A DNA stretch of 64,000 nucleotides from Bradyrhizobium sp. B097 (GCF_038957035.1 NZ_CP152412.1:8056501-8120500), one strand, 5' to 3'. Positions 10,601-21,269 are shown, counted from the stretch's first letter. The notes: generated by a model not told the origin, from the sequence alone. Numbers and translations: made by a program.

Positions 10601-10847
10601 CGGAGGTCGATTCGAAGTTCAGGATGTTGGCGGCGCCGTTGAGCTCCTCCTCGATCAGCCGCGTGACGCTGTTGTAGAGGTTTTCAGGCGACGCGCCGGG
10701 ATAGCTCGTCGAGATCGAGATCGAGGGCGGCGCGATGATCGGATACTGCGCGACGGCGAGCAGTGGAATCGAGATCGCACCGACCAGACAGATGAACAGC
10801 GCGACGACCCAGGCGAAGATCGGCCTGTCGATGAAGAAGTTGGGCAT
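7689..10847 (-). CDS. RND multidrug efflux permease (AcrB/MexB-type, HAE1)
   Basis: Inner-membrane proton antiporter of 1052 residues, the typical AcrB length. It has the first transmembrane helix after FFIDRPIFAWV, the large periplasmic loops, the TM4 tandem Asp in GILVDDAIVVVE (near residue 405) and the TM10 lysine in GLAAKDAILIIEFAKD. It would assemble with the periplasmic adaptor encoded 6 bases upstream and with an outer-membrane factor that is not encoded in this window. Substrates cannot be predicted. Confidence 0.95.
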   Translation of the reverse strand: MPNFFIDRPIFAWVVALFICLVGAISIPLLAVAQYPIIAPPSISISTSYPGASPENLYNSVTRLIEEELNGAANILNFESTSDSLGQVEIIANFKPGTDTSQASVEVQNRLKRVEARLPRAVIQQGILVEEASSAVLQIITLNSTDGSLDEVGLGDFMIRNVLGEVRRIPGVGRATLYSTERSLRIWIDPAKLVGYGLSADDVNKAITAQNAQVASGSIGAEPSTDTQKISAQVLVKGQLSSPDEFGAIILRANPDGSTVRLRDVARIEIGGLSYQFNTRLDGKPTAGLSVLLSPKGNALATASAVEAKMKELSRFFPANISYEIPYNITPVVKASIEKVLMTLVEAVVLVFIVMFLFLQNIRYTIIPTIVVPVALLGACATLMIAGFSINMLTMFGMVLAVGILVDDAIVVVENVERIMAEEGLPPKEATKKAMSQITGAIIGITLVLMAVFVPMAFFPGSVGIIYRQFSVTMVAAIAFSALLALSLTPALCATLLKPVEKGHGHARKGVFGAFNRVLDNGRAGYVRTVQAGLKRTGRLMLIYLVLFAGVAYGFVRLPGGFLPVDDQGFITTDVQTPSESSYARTEAAVEQVEKYLKDRAGIENVTFLTGFSFLGQGMNTAQAFITLKDWSERGAKDSAAAIVADINRDLSSTIRDARISALQPPPIDNLGNSSGFSFRLQDRGQKGYAALIAASDRLIAEANASPVLQKVYVEGLPPAPQVNLMIDREKAGAFGLTFEDINNTISTNLGSNYINDFPNRGRMQRVIVQADKTSRMNADDILNYNVKNSRGQLVPFSAFATIEWSKGPTQIAGFNYYPAVRISGEAKPGFTSGDAIAEMERLADKLPRGFGYEWTGQSLQEKLSGSQAPFLLALSVLVVFLLLAALYESWTIPLAVLLTIPLGILGAVVAATLRGLSNDVYFTVGLITIIGLAAKDAILIIEFAKDLRAQGKPLVEATIEACSLRFRPILMTGLAFVCGVLPMAIATGAGGASQQALGTSVMGGMIAVVILALLLVPVFFVSVQRVLAGDREKTPENAEVYGPPAPARIGH

Positions 10848-10853
10848 GTCGGA

Positions 10854-12056
10854 TCACCGCACCGCGTGCGCGGTCTGCTGCGAATCCGATGCCGCAGCAG
10901 CGTCGATGTCACGCCAGGCCAGCGGCCGTACCTTGTCGCCGGCGGCGAACTTCTGGAAGCCCTCGACGACGACCTTGTCACCGGCCTTGAGGCCTTCGGT
11001 CACGAACCAGGAACCGCCCTGCAGCGAGCCGGTGCGCACCGGCTGCACCGCGACGTGATTGTCGTCCTTGACGACGAACACCTCGCTGCCGCCGCCGCCA
11101 TTGCGCTGGATCGCCTGCTGCGGCACGGCGATCGCATCGGTGTCGATGCCCTGCTCGATCTGCACGCGGACATACATGCCCGGCAGCAGGACTCGATTCG
11201 GGTTCGGGAACTCGCCGCGCAGGGTGACCTGCCCGGTATGGGCGTCGACCTTGGCGTCGGAGAACAGCAGCTTGCCCGGCAGCGGATAGATCGATCCGTC
11301 GTCGAGCACGAGACGCACCTTCATCGCGTCGGCCTCGATGCGGTCGAGATCGCCGCTCTCGAAGGCCCGGCGGAGCTGGTTCATCTCGGTGACCGATTGC
11401 TGGAAGTCGGCATAGATCGGATCGAGCTGCTGGATGGTCGCAAGGCTCGCGGCGTCGTTCTGCACGACGAGCGCGCCTTCGCTGATGACGGCAGCACCGA
11501 TGATGCCGTCGATCGGCGCGCGAATGGTGGCGTAATCCAGATTGAGCTTGGCACGCGCGACGTCGGCCTCGCGACCCTGCACGTCGGCTTCGGCCTGCTT
11601 CAGGTTGGCGATCGCCTTCTCGTTCTCGGCCTCCGAGGTCGCGCGCTGGTTGGTGAGGGTGGCGATACGGCGGGCCTGCAGCGAGGTCTGCTCCAGCACC
11701 GCCTTGGCGCGTGACAGCGCCGCCTCGGTCGACTGCACTTCGACCTCGAACGGGCGCGGATCGATCTGGTACAGCGGATCGCCGGTCTTCACCTCGCTGC
11801 CCTGATGGAACATGCGGTTGACGACGATGCCCGAGACGCGCGGGCGCACCTCGGAGACGCGGGTCGGCGCGATGCGGCCCGGCAGCTCGCGCACCATCGC
11901 GCGCGCCTGCTGCTTCACAGTGACGACGCTGACGTCCGGCTCGGGTGCTTGTACGGCGGCGGTTGCGGAATTCGGCTCGTCGCAGCCAGCAAGCAGTGGC
12001 GCCGTCACGGCCAGCATCAGAGCAATGCATGCCGATTGCGCGCGAAGTCCAGACAT
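10854..12056 (-). CDS. RND efflux periplasmic adaptor lipoprotein (AcrA-type)
   Basis: Membrane-fusion protein of 400 residues with a lipoprotein signal peptide: hydrophobic segment then LLAGC, lipidated Cys25. The order barrel-sandwich, coiled-coil hairpin (long Ala/Glu-rich helices around residues 100-170) and beta-barrel fits AcrA/MexA. It sits just upstream of the RND permease in one transcription unit. The ATG before SGLRAQ is chosen because it begins the signal peptide; 43 extra codons upstream are non-family sequence. Confidence 0.92.
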   Translation of the reverse strand: MSGLRAQSACIALMLAVTAPLLAGCDEPNSATAAVQAPEPDVSVVTVKQQARAMVRELPGRIAPTRVSEVRPRVSGIVVNRMFHQGSEVKTGDPLYQIDPRPFEVEVQSTEAALSRAKAVLEQTSLQARRIATLTNQRATSEAENEKAIANLKQAEADVQGREADVARAKLNLDYATIRAPIDGIIGAAVISEGALVVQNDAASLATIQQLDPIYADFQQSVTEMNQLRRAFESGDLDRIEADAMKVRLVLDDGSIYPLPGKLLFSDAKVDAHTGQVTLRGEFPNPNRVLLPGMYVRVQIEQGIDTDAIAVPQQAIQRNGGGGSEVFVVKDDNHVAVQPVRTGSLQGGSWFVTEGLKAGDKVVVEGFQKFAAGDKVRPLAWRDIDAAAASDSQQTAHAVR

Positions 12057-12598
12057 TGAGATGATCGCCCCTGAGAGGTTTGAACAAACGAACGGCGGTG
12101 TCACGGCGACAGCGCTCGCGTTGCTGCAGTGAAAATAAAATCTCGTTGCTGCGACGCAATGCGTTTCTTGGCGGCTCATTGTCACAGAACGCTATCGCCC
12201 TGATTTCGCGGCATGTTTTATCGGGTCACTGCATTGTGAGCGGGTTCCATCGCAGGCTGTGGGAATGCGTTAAGGACTGCGTGAGCGGGAATTCGCCTTT
12301 TATCTGTGCGGGAATGCCGCAGATTGCAAAGTCGTCATGCGCGGCGCGCGAATCGCCGATCGCGGCGCGCCTCGCCCAGCGATGCGTGCAATCCGAGTTC
12401 GTCTCGCGACCCGCGCGTGGGATTGGCACCTTCCGAACAGGCTGATGCGCCGAAGCGCCGGAATGCTGCGCAAAGCGGCAACACTCCGCCCAGTCTCAAC
12501 CCAAGGTTCTGCTGACAGCCTTTGGATTCGGCTTTCCTCACTCCGCCGCTGTGCCATATTGCTGGCAGATGCGGCCTTCGCGAACGGATGACCCGGCA
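12057..12598. other. Intergenic region between the divergent efflux and channel operons
   Basis: About 540 bases with no credible gene. It must hold the promoters of the leftward efflux operon and the rightward channel operon. The only symmetrical element noticed near the efflux start is GTTTGAACAAAC at 12078-12089, a 5+2+5 palindrome that could be an operator. No adjacent regulator gene is present. Confidence 0.5.
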
Positions 12599-13597
12599 AT
12601 GCCCCCTTCCCGCTCCGAGATGGAGATCGAACTGAGCAAGCTGTCCTCGCCCAGGATCTTCCTGGTGCGGATGCTGGTGTTCCTGGTGCTCTGCGGCCTG
12701 GTCGGGGTCGTGCTGTACAAGCAGATCGTCACCGCCTTCTTCGCCAATCCCGGGCTGAACGCCCTGATCGGCGCCGTCCTGCTGATCGGCATCATCCTGG
12801 CGTTCCGGCAGGTGATCCGGCTGTATCCCGAAGTTGCCTGGGTCAATAACTTCCGCATTGCCGATCCCGGCCTTGCGATCGAGCGCCGCCCGACCCTGCT
12901 TGCCCCAATGGCCGCGATCCTCGGCGGCGAGCGTACCGGGCGGATGTCGATCTCGCAGCAGACCATGCGGCATCTGCTCGATTCGATCGCAACCCGCCTC
13001 GATGAAGCCCGCGACATCTCGCGCTACATGACCGGCCTGCTGGTGTTCCTCGGCCTGCTCGGCACCTTCTGGGGCCTGATCGAGACGGTGGGCTCGGTCG
13101 GCAAGGTGATCGACGGGCTCAAGGTCGGCGGCGACGCCGGCGCGCTGTTCGACACGCTGAAGGAGGGCCTCGCCGCGCCGCTCGGCGGCATGGGCATTTC
13201 GTTCTCGTCTTCGCTGTTCGGCCTCGCCGGCTCGCTGATCCTCGGCTTCCTCGACCTGCAATCGAGCCAGGCCCAGAACCGCTTCTACACCGACCTCGAG
13301 GACTGGCTCGCCACCACCGTGCGCGGCATTTCCGGCGACGGTGTCGGCGCCGGCGGTGCCGACCTGCAGGGCGCGATCGACCGGCTGCGTGCGACCTTCG
13401 AAGAAGGTGGCGCCGGCGGCGGCGGCCGCAGCACCACGGCGGCGATGGCCAATCTTGCCGAGGCGATCCAGGGGCTGGTTGCGCATATGCGCACCGAGCA
13501 GCAGATGATCCGCGAATGGGCCGACGGCCAGGGCGAGCAGAACCGCGAGATCAAGCGGCTGCTCGAGCGCCTCGCCCGCCAGCCCGAGAAGAGTTGA
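12599..13597 (+). CDS. MotA/TolQ/ExbB-like proton channel protein
   Basis: Inner-membrane protein of about 332 residues. Two hydrophobic helices lie near residues 20-75. A cytoplasmic stretch follows, then a pair of helices in the MotA/TolQ/ExbB core (TGLLVFLGLLGTFWGLIETV and a Gly/Ser-rich FSSSLFGLAGSLILG). The C-terminal tail is hydrophilic. It is followed 28 bases later by an OmpA-like gene whose single N-terminal helix carries an Asp, so the two probably form a MotAB-like stator using proton flow to act on peptidoglycan (inference). Start is uncertain: in-frame ATGs lie 27 and 48 bases upstream. Confidence 0.8.
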   Translation: MPPSRSEMEIELSKLSSPRIFLVRMLVFLVLCGLVGVVLYKQIVTAFFANPGLNALIGAVLLIGIILAFRQVIRLYPEVAWVNNFRIADPGLAIERRPTLLAPMAAILGGERTGRMSISQQTMRHLLDSIATRLDEARDISRYMTGLLVFLGLLGTFWGLIETVGSVGKVIDGLKVGGDAGALFDTLKEGLAAPLGGMGISFSSSLFGLAGSLILGFLDLQSSQAQNRFYTDLEDWLATTVRGISGDGVGAGGADLQGAIDRLRATFEEGGAGGGGRSTTAAMANLAEAIQGLVAHMRTEQQMIREWADGQGEQNREIKRLLERLARQPEKS

Positions 13598-13625
13598 GCG
13601 GCGCGGCAAGCCCAAGGAGAAACGC

Positions 13626-14654
13626 ATGGCCCTCGCCCGCTCGCGCCGCAGTGAATCCGGCTTCAACTACTGGCCCGGTTTTGTCGACGCGCTGTCGACG
13701 CTGGTGCTGTCGATCGTGTTCCTGCTGTCGGTTTTCCTGGTCGTGCAGTTCTTCCTGTCGCAGGAAGTGACCGGCAAGGACAAGGCGCTGGAGCAGCTCA
13801 ACGCCAAGATCGCCCAGCTCAACGACCTGTTGTCGCTGGAGAAGCTCTCCAAGCTGACGCTCGACGACCAGGTGTCGCAGCTCCGCGCCGGGCTCGCTTC
13901 CGCCGAGGGCGAGCGCGACCGCATGAAGGGGCTCTATGAGGGGCTCGCCAATTCCGGCAATGACGCGCAGGGCCGCGCCAACGAACTCAACAAGGCGCTG
14001 GAGTCCGAGAAGAGCGTGTCGTCGCGCGCGCTGGCGCAGATCGAGGTGCTGAACCAGCAGATCAGCGCGCTGCGCCGCCAGCTCGCGGCGCTCGAGGAGG
14101 CGCTCGACGCCTCCGAGAAGCGCGACAAGGAATCGCAGAGCCGGATCGCCGATCTCGGCTCGCGCCTTAACGTCGCGCTGGCGCAGCGGGTGCAGGAATT
14201 GTCGAAATACCGCTCGGAATTCTTCGGCCGGCTGCGCGCGATCCTCGGCAACCGTCCGGATATCCGCATCGTCGGCGACCGCTTCGTGTTCCAGTCCGAA
14301 GTGTTCTTCGATACCGGCCAGGCGACGCTGCTGCCGGAGGGCAAGACCGAGCTCGACACCGTGGCGAACGCGCTGATCGATCTCGACAAGCAGATCCCGG
14401 CCGAGATCGCCTGGGTGCTGCGGGTCGACGGCCACACCGACGTGCGGCCGATCAACAGCCCGCTGTTCAAGTCGAACTGGGAGTTGTCCTCTGCGCGCGC
14501 GATCTCGGTGGTGCAATATCTGGTCTCGCTCGGCGTGCCCGCGCAGCGCCTGGTCGCCGCCGGCTTCGCCGAATTCCAGCCGCTCGACACTGCGCAGACC
14601 GAAGACGCCTACAAGCGCAACCGCCGCATCGAGCTGAAGCTGACGGAACGCTAG
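13626..14654 (+). CDS. OmpA/MotB-like peptidoglycan-binding protein with coiled coil
   Basis: The 342-residue protein has a short cytoplasmic N-terminus and one transmembrane helix (about residues 20-42). An Asp in the FVDAL segment at its start is placed like the proton-binding Asp of MotB. A long coiled coil follows (residues about 50-190). The C-terminal OmpA domain (FFDTGQATLLPEG, LRVDGHTDVRP, NWELSSARA, RNRRIELKL) would bind peptidoglycan. Paired with the preceding channel subunit. The pair resembles ExbBD/TolQR/MotAB machines but lacks TonB, TolA and flagellar genes nearby, so the work it drives is unknown. Confidence 0.85.
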   Translation: MALARSRRSESGFNYWPGFVDALSTLVLSIVFLLSVFLVVQFFLSQEVTGKDKALEQLNAKIAQLNDLLSLEKLSKLTLDDQVSQLRAGLASAEGERDRMKGLYEGLANSGNDAQGRANELNKALESEKSVSSRALAQIEVLNQQISALRRQLAALEEALDASEKRDKESQSRIADLGSRLNVALAQRVQELSKYRSEFFGRLRAILGNRPDIRIVGDRFVFQSEVFFDTGQATLLPEGKTELDTVANALIDLDKQIPAEIAWVLRVDGHTDVRPINSPLFKSNWELSSARAISVVQYLVSLGVPAQRLVAAGFAEFQPLDTAQTEDAYKRNRRIELKLTER

Positions 14655-14674
14655 CTGGCACACGCCTTCGCGCT

Positions 14675-15334
14675 CCGCTTTCGCGAGGACGACATTGAAT
14701 GTGTGGCACGGCCTACTTCCACAATCGTCGTCCCTGCGAAAGCAGGGACCCATAACCACAGGGTTGTGTTGTTGCAGAGGGCTGTGGCGCCAGCGTCGCG
14801 CAACAATTGCCGTTGGTGGTTATGGGTCCCGGGTCAAGCCCGGGACGACACCGAATGTATGGCATGGCCTGCATCCACAATCGTCGTCCCTGCGAAAGCA
14901 GGGACCCATAACCGCAGGGTTGTGTTGTTGCAGAGGGCTGTGGCCCCCGCGTCGCGCAACAATTGCCATTTGTGGTTATGGGTCCCGGGTCAAGCCCGGG
15001 ACGACACTGAATGTGTGGCACGGCCTGCATCCACAATCGTCGTCCCTGCGAAAGCAGGGACCCATAACCACAGGGTCGCGTTGTTGAAGCGAGCTGTGGC
15101 ACCAGCGTCGTGCGGCAACGCGCATTTGGGGTAATGGATCCTGGCTTTCGCCAGGACGACATCGAATGAGTGGCACGGACTACATCACAATCGTCGTCCC
15201 TGCGAAAGCAGGGACCCATAACCACAGGGTTGTGTTGTTGCAGACGGCTGTCGACCCAGCGTCGCGCAGCAATTGCCGTTCGTGGTTATGGGTCCCGGGT
15301 CAAGCTCAGGACGACACTGAGTTTGTGGCTCGAC
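14675..15334. repeat. Tandem array, four units of about 156 bp
   Basis: The segment ACAATCGTCGTCCCTGCG recurs at 14721, 14877, 15033 and 15187, giving periods of 156, 156 and 154 bases. Each unit holds GTCGTCCCTGCGAAAGCAGG then GACCCATAACC, and further on the complementary GGTTATGGGTCCCGG with CCCGGGACGAC, so each unit is itself a large inverted repeat. Units differ by scattered substitutions; the third unit's right part is the most diverged. No gene is credible here. Confidence 0.9.
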
Positions 15335-17331
<1,997 letters not shown>

Positions 17332-17499
17332 CAGAGCGAACGCGGCCCGCCGGGGTCCACCACACGGATATTTGCTTTGCGGTTTGGCCATAGCCTCTGG
17401 GAACGAGACCAGCACCGCTTACGTTATTGCAGACGAAATCGTGCGGGCCTGGCGGATCTCGCCACCGCTCGAACCTCACCGCACCATCCGGACCAGCCC

Positions 17500-17769
17500 A
17501 TGTTCAGAAACACATTCGCCATCATCGTCGCCGCCGGCCTGACGCTCGCCCCGGCTCAGCTTCTCGCGCAAAGCACGGGAGGCTCCCCACTGCCACCGAG
17601 GCCGGGCGACCGCGCTGCTTCGTCGGACGGCGTTGGCGGTACTGCGCTTCCAGCCCAGAGCGGCCAGCGCTATGCACCGTCTTCCGGCGGCAACTTCAGC
17701 GCGGCGCCGGCCGCTCCCGGCGGTTCGGTGAGCACGACCGGCAACGTCAATAGCGCGCAGGGACGCTGA
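17500..17769 (+). CDS. Small secreted hypothetical protein
   Basis: An 89-residue product with a clear signal peptide (MFRNTFAIIVAAGLTLAPAQ, cleavage near LLAQ). The mature tail is low-complexity, rich in Gly, Ser, Pro and Ala. No domain recognised; probably a periplasmic or exported small protein. It sits alone between a LysR and a PilZ gene and converges on the latter. Confidence 0.6.
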   Translation: MFRNTFAIIVAAGLTLAPAQLLAQSTGGSPLPPRPGDRAASSDGVGGTALPAQSGQRYAPSSGGNFSAAPAAPGGSVSTTGNVNSAQGR

Positions 17770-17778
17770 GGCGCGGTG

Positions 17779-18120
17779 CTAGATGGCGGCGGCGGGCTCC
17801 GCGGCCGGTTCGTCCGGCTCGGCGTCGGCGGTCACGAATTTGAGCCCGTAGGTCTTGCCGCGACGCCAGACCACTTCGCAAGGGTAGCGCTTGGCGTGAT
17901 CGGCGAGCAGCGTCAGCGCAAGGCGATCCTTCACGTCGAACTCGACCTCGGTCGTGATCTTGGCGCCGCCGGGCGAGATGTCGACCACGGCGCAGGCATT
18001 CTCGGTCACGCCGTCATCCACCGTGATCCACGCCGCACGGTTGTTGAGCTGGCGCCGCGGCTCGCGACTGACCTTGATCCGTGCTCCATTGCTCGCCATC
18101 GTCGTCGTCCTTGAAGACAT
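17779..18120 (-). CDS. PilZ domain protein
   Basis: A 113-residue protein that is almost entirely one PilZ domain, a cyclic-di-GMP receptor fold. REPRRQLN supplies the Arg-rich N-terminal part and VVDISPGGAKI the D/N-x-S-x-x-G part of the ligand motif; WRRGKTYGLKF closes the barrel. The C-terminus is Ala/Glu/Pro-rich. Alternative start at 18099 (inner ATG with GGACG upstream). Target process unknown. Confidence 0.8.
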   Translation of the reverse strand: MSSRTTTMASNGARIKVSREPRRQLNNRAAWITVDDGVTENACAVVDISPGGAKITTEVEFDVKDRLALTLLADHAKRYPCEVVWRRGKTYGLKFVTADAEPDEPAAEPAAAI

Positions 18121-18423
18121 TGGTCCTTGAAAAAACATTGGAGGCCGCGCAGGTCGATCGACGTGCCCGGCACACAACCGCACGGGCCACAATGCCGTCC
18201 GCCCGTAAAGTCCGGCTTAGCGCGATCGCTTGAACTTTACCGGAATCTTGCCCCGGCTTTTAGCAAATGAGGATTCCGCAATTCCATCAGCGGGATACCG
18301 GCCGCACGAGCAGCCGTCGGCTTGACACGGGGACCGCATAGTTGGTGAAGTGGCGGCCGTGGCGCTGGCCACATCCCTGCAACAAGAGCGCTCCAAGCTG
18401 CCTCTGTCTTCCGGAAACGCCCC

Positions 18424-19941
18424 ATGCTGATCCCCCTCGCCGACGTGCCGCGCTGGTATGCCGAACGCAAGCCCGCAGACGCGATCGCCGTCAGTCACGG
18501 CGCGGATACGCTGACCTGGCTTGAGCTCGAGCGCCGCGCCAATGCACGGGCGCGCGCGTTTGCCGCCAAGGGCGTCAAGCCCGGCGACTTCGTCGCGATC
18601 GGGCTGCCCAACAGCAACGCATTCTTCGAGACCACTTTCGCGGTGTGGAAATGCGGCGCGACGCCGACCTCGCTGTCATGGCGGCTGCCGCGCGGCGAGG
18701 CCGCCGCGGTGCTCGAGATCCTGAAACCGTCGCTGGTGGTCGGCGGCGAGGCCGACTGGAATGCGCCGAATTCGCTGCCGGTGGATTTCGTGCCGGAAGG
18801 ATTTTCCGGAGAGCCGCTCGATGCACCGGTCGCACGCTACTGGAAGGCGATGACGAGCGGCGGCTCGACCGGGCGGCCGAAGGTGATCCTCGATCACAAC
18901 CCCGCCGTGATCGAAACCACGACACCGCTGCTGCTCGGCATGCCACATGAGGCGTCGGTGCTCAACCCGGGCCCGCTCTATCACAACGCGCCGTTCATCC
19001 TGTCGCACGCCGCGCTGTTCGGCGGCGGGCGGCTGACCGGCATGGTGAAGTTCGACGCCGAGGAGACGCTGCGGCTGATCGCGCGCGAGCGCGTGCAATG
19101 GGTCAACTTCGTGCCGACCATGATGCACCGAATCTGGGCGCTGCCCGAAGAGGTGCGCAACCGCTACGACGTCTCCAGCCTGCAAATCGTGTTTCACATG
19201 GCGGCACCGATGCCGCCCTGGCTGAAGGAGAAGTGGATCGAATGGCTCGGGCCGGAGCGGATCTGGGAGCTCTATGGCGGCACCGAGCGGCAGGGCGCCT
19301 GCGTGATCTCGGGCGTCGAGTGGATGGCGCACAAGGGGTCGGTCGGCAGGATCGGCGAGACCGCGCGCTTGCGCATCATCGGCGAAGACGGCAACGACGT
19401 CGCGCCCGGCGAGACCGGTGAGATCTACTTCCTGCCCAATGACGGCGCCGGCTCCACCTATCACTATCTCGGCGCATCACCGAAGCGGCGGCCGGACGGT
19501 TGGGAATCGCTCGGCGATATCGGCCGGCTCGACGAGGAAGGCTATCTCTATCTCGGCGACCGGCTCGCCGACATGGTGCTGCGCGGCGGCGCCAACATCT
19601 ATCCGGCCGAGGTCGAGGCCGCGGTCAGCGAACATCCCGAGGTGCGCTCCTGCGTCGTGGTCGGATTGCCCGATCCGGAATTCGGCCAGCGCGTGCATGC
19701 GATCCTCGAACTCGCCGACAGCGCCGATGCGCAGAAGATCGCCGACGGCATGGGCGACTTCCTGAAGGACCGGCTCAGCCGCTACAAGCATCCGGAAAGT
19801 TTCGAGCGCGTCGGCACCGCGCCGCGCGATGATTCCGGAAAGGTTCGCCGCACCATGCTGCGCGACGAGCGCGCCGCCTGGATCAAGGAGGACCGCGCCT
19901 TCCGCATCGTGCCGGCGCGTGCGGCAGCAAAAAGCGATTAG
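18424..19941 (+). CDS. AMP-binding acyl-CoA synthetase
   Basis: ATP-dependent CoA ligase of the ANL superfamily, 505 residues. The adenylation signature MTSGGSTGRPK is near residue 142, followed by ELYGGTERQG and the hinge/GDR region YLYLGDRLADMVLRGGANIYPAEVE. The C-terminal catalytic lysine is in DDSGKVRR. It resembles the bile-acid/fatty-acyl-CoA ligase branch rather than acetyl-CoA synthetase. Monocistronic as far as seen; substrate unknown. Confidence 0.88.
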   Translation: MLIPLADVPRWYAERKPADAIAVSHGADTLTWLELERRANARARAFAAKGVKPGDFVAIGLPNSNAFFETTFAVWKCGATPTSLSWRLPRGEAAAVLEILKPSLVVGGEADWNAPNSLPVDFVPEGFSGEPLDAPVARYWKAMTSGGSTGRPKVILDHNPAVIETTTPLLLGMPHEASVLNPGPLYHNAPFILSHAALFGGGRLTGMVKFDAEETLRLIARERVQWVNFVPTMMHRIWALPEEVRNRYDVSSLQIVFHMAAPMPPWLKEKWIEWLGPERIWELYGGTERQGACVISGVEWMAHKGSVGRIGETARLRIIGEDGNDVAPGETGEIYFLPNDGAGSTYHYLGASPKRRPDGWESLGDIGRLDEEGYLYLGDRLADMVLRGGANIYPAEVEAAVSEHPEVRSCVVVGLPDPEFGQRVHAILELADSADAQKIADGMGDFLKDRLSRYKHPESFERVGTAPRDDSGKVRRTMLRDERAAWIKEDRAFRIVPARAAAKSD

Positions 19942-20085
19942 GTTCAGTTCATCTTGCGAGGGGCAGCTCTGCACGCCAGATGAGCTGTGCAGGCCGCCGC
20001 GCAAGGTATATCATTCCATCTTCCCTGCCGGCAGAACCTCGGACTACCATGAGGTTCCAGCGCCCTGCACGCCAGGAGATCCTTG

Positions 20086-21057
20086 ATGCCCTCCACCACC
20101 GAATGGAAAGTGCCGGCGGCCTTTCAGCCCCGTCCCGAAGATTACCGCTACGACCTCGATCGTGCGCTGACGAGCGTGATCGGGCTGCATTCGATCATTC
20201 CGCCTGACGCGTTCAGCGCCGAGACGCTCGGCACCGAGCGCGCCGGCAACGGCGTCTTGATCGACGACGGGCTTGTGCTGACGATCGGCTATCTGATCAC
20301 CGAAGCCGCCACGGTGTGGCTGCATCTCGGCGACGGCCGCGCGGTTGAGGGCCACGCACTCGGCTTCGATTTCGAATCCGGCTTCGGCCTGGTGCAGGCG
20401 CTGGGACGGCTCGACATCAAGCCGCTGCCGATCGGCTCGTCGGCGGCGACGCAGGTCGGCGACAATGTCGTGCTCGGCGGCGCCGGCGGCCGCACGCGCT
20501 CGGTCGCGAGCCAGATCGCGGCGAAGCAGGAGTTCGCGGGCTACTGGGAATATCTGCTCGACGAAGCGATCTTCACCTATCCGTCGCATCCGAACTGGGG
20601 CGGCACCGGACTGATCAACAATGCCGGCGAGCTGATCGGCATCGGCTCGCTGCAGCTCGAACGCGAACGCTCGGGCCGCGCCGAGCATGTCAACATGATC
20701 GTGCCGATCGATCTGCTCAATCCGGTGCTCGGCGACCTGCGCAAATTCGGCCGCGTCGACAGGCCGGCGCGGCCGTGGCTCGGCATGTACACGACCGAGA
20801 TCGACAACCGCCTCGTGGTGGTCGGCGTCGCCAGCAAGGGACCGGCGGCGCGCGCCGAGCTGAAGACCGGCGACGTGATCCTCGCGGTCGACGGCGACAA
20901 GGTGACGAGCCAGACCGGCTTCTACCGCAAGCTCTGGTCGCTCGGCGCAGCCGGCGTCGACGTGCCGCTAACCATCTACCACGAGGGCGTCACCTTCGAC
21001 GTGACGCTGACCTCGATCGACCGCATGAAGCTGTTGAAGGCGCCGCGGCTGCATTAA
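20086..21057 (+). CDS. HtrA-fold PDZ protein lacking the catalytic triad (pseudoprotease)
   Basis: A 323-residue protein with a chymotrypsin-fold N-terminal part and a C-terminal PDZ domain (about residues 220-310; PWLGMYTTE, GVASKGPAARAELKTGDVILAVDG). At the His position, where HtrA has TNNHVV, the sequence reads VLTIGYLIT. At the Asp position it reads FESGFGLVQA instead of an Asp-Leu-Ala-type motif. The serine loop GNSGGP is NWGGTGLIN. All three catalytic residues therefore appear lost. No signal peptide is evident, so it may act in the cytoplasm as a binding protein. AGGAG lies 7 bases before the ATG. Confidence 0.8.
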   Translation: MPSTTEWKVPAAFQPRPEDYRYDLDRALTSVIGLHSIIPPDAFSAETLGTERAGNGVLIDDGLVLTIGYLITEAATVWLHLGDGRAVEGHALGFDFESGFGLVQALGRLDIKPLPIGSSAATQVGDNVVLGGAGGRTRSVASQIAAKQEFAGYWEYLLDEAIFTYPSHPNWGGTGLINNAGELIGIGSLQLERERSGRAEHVNMIVPIDLLNPVLGDLRKFGRVDRPARPWLGMYTTEIDNRLVVVGVASKGPAARAELKTGDVILAVDGDKVTSQTGFYRKLWSLGAAGVDVPLTIYHEGVTFDVTLTSIDRMKLLKAPRLH

Positions 21058-21089
21058 GGTGCGATGCTCTTCCGGCGCGATCGCTTCAC

Positions 21090-21213
21090 CTCTCCCGCTT
21101 GCGGGGGAGGTCGTATCGCATCGAAGATGCGATACGGGTGGGGGCTCTCTCCAATCAGAGGCTCTCACTTGCGGCGACACCCCCACCCCAACCCTCCCCC
21201 GCAAGCGGGAGAG
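21090..21213. repeat. Inverted-repeat element with nested hairpin
   Basis: Outer arms CTCTCCCGCTTGCGGGGGAGG (21090-21110) and the complement at 21193-21213 enclose a second inverted repeat, CGTATCGCATC / GATGCGATACG (21112-21136, 3-nt loop). The C/G-rich ends resemble the element at 37722-37881. Confidence 0.8.
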
Positions 21214-21269
21214 GGGGCGCAGCTTCCGCGCGGCTACATATTCGAACCAGCAATCGAGAGGTAATAGCG

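Noticed and set aside
12078..12089. GTTTGAACAAAC palindrome as a specific efflux-pump operator
   Set aside because: Too short to be convincing on its own, and no regulator gene is nearby; kept only as a note in the intergenic entry.
12599..14654. Zorya-type anti-phage system (ZorA/ZorB-like pair)
   Set aside because: MotA-like and OmpA-like proteins are present, but no ZorC, ZorD or ZorE gene follows, and the next 700 bases are repeats.
14675..15334. Possible CRISPR array
   Set aside because: The regular spacing is 156 bases and whole units are conserved. There is no short repeat alternating with unique spacers, and no cas gene.
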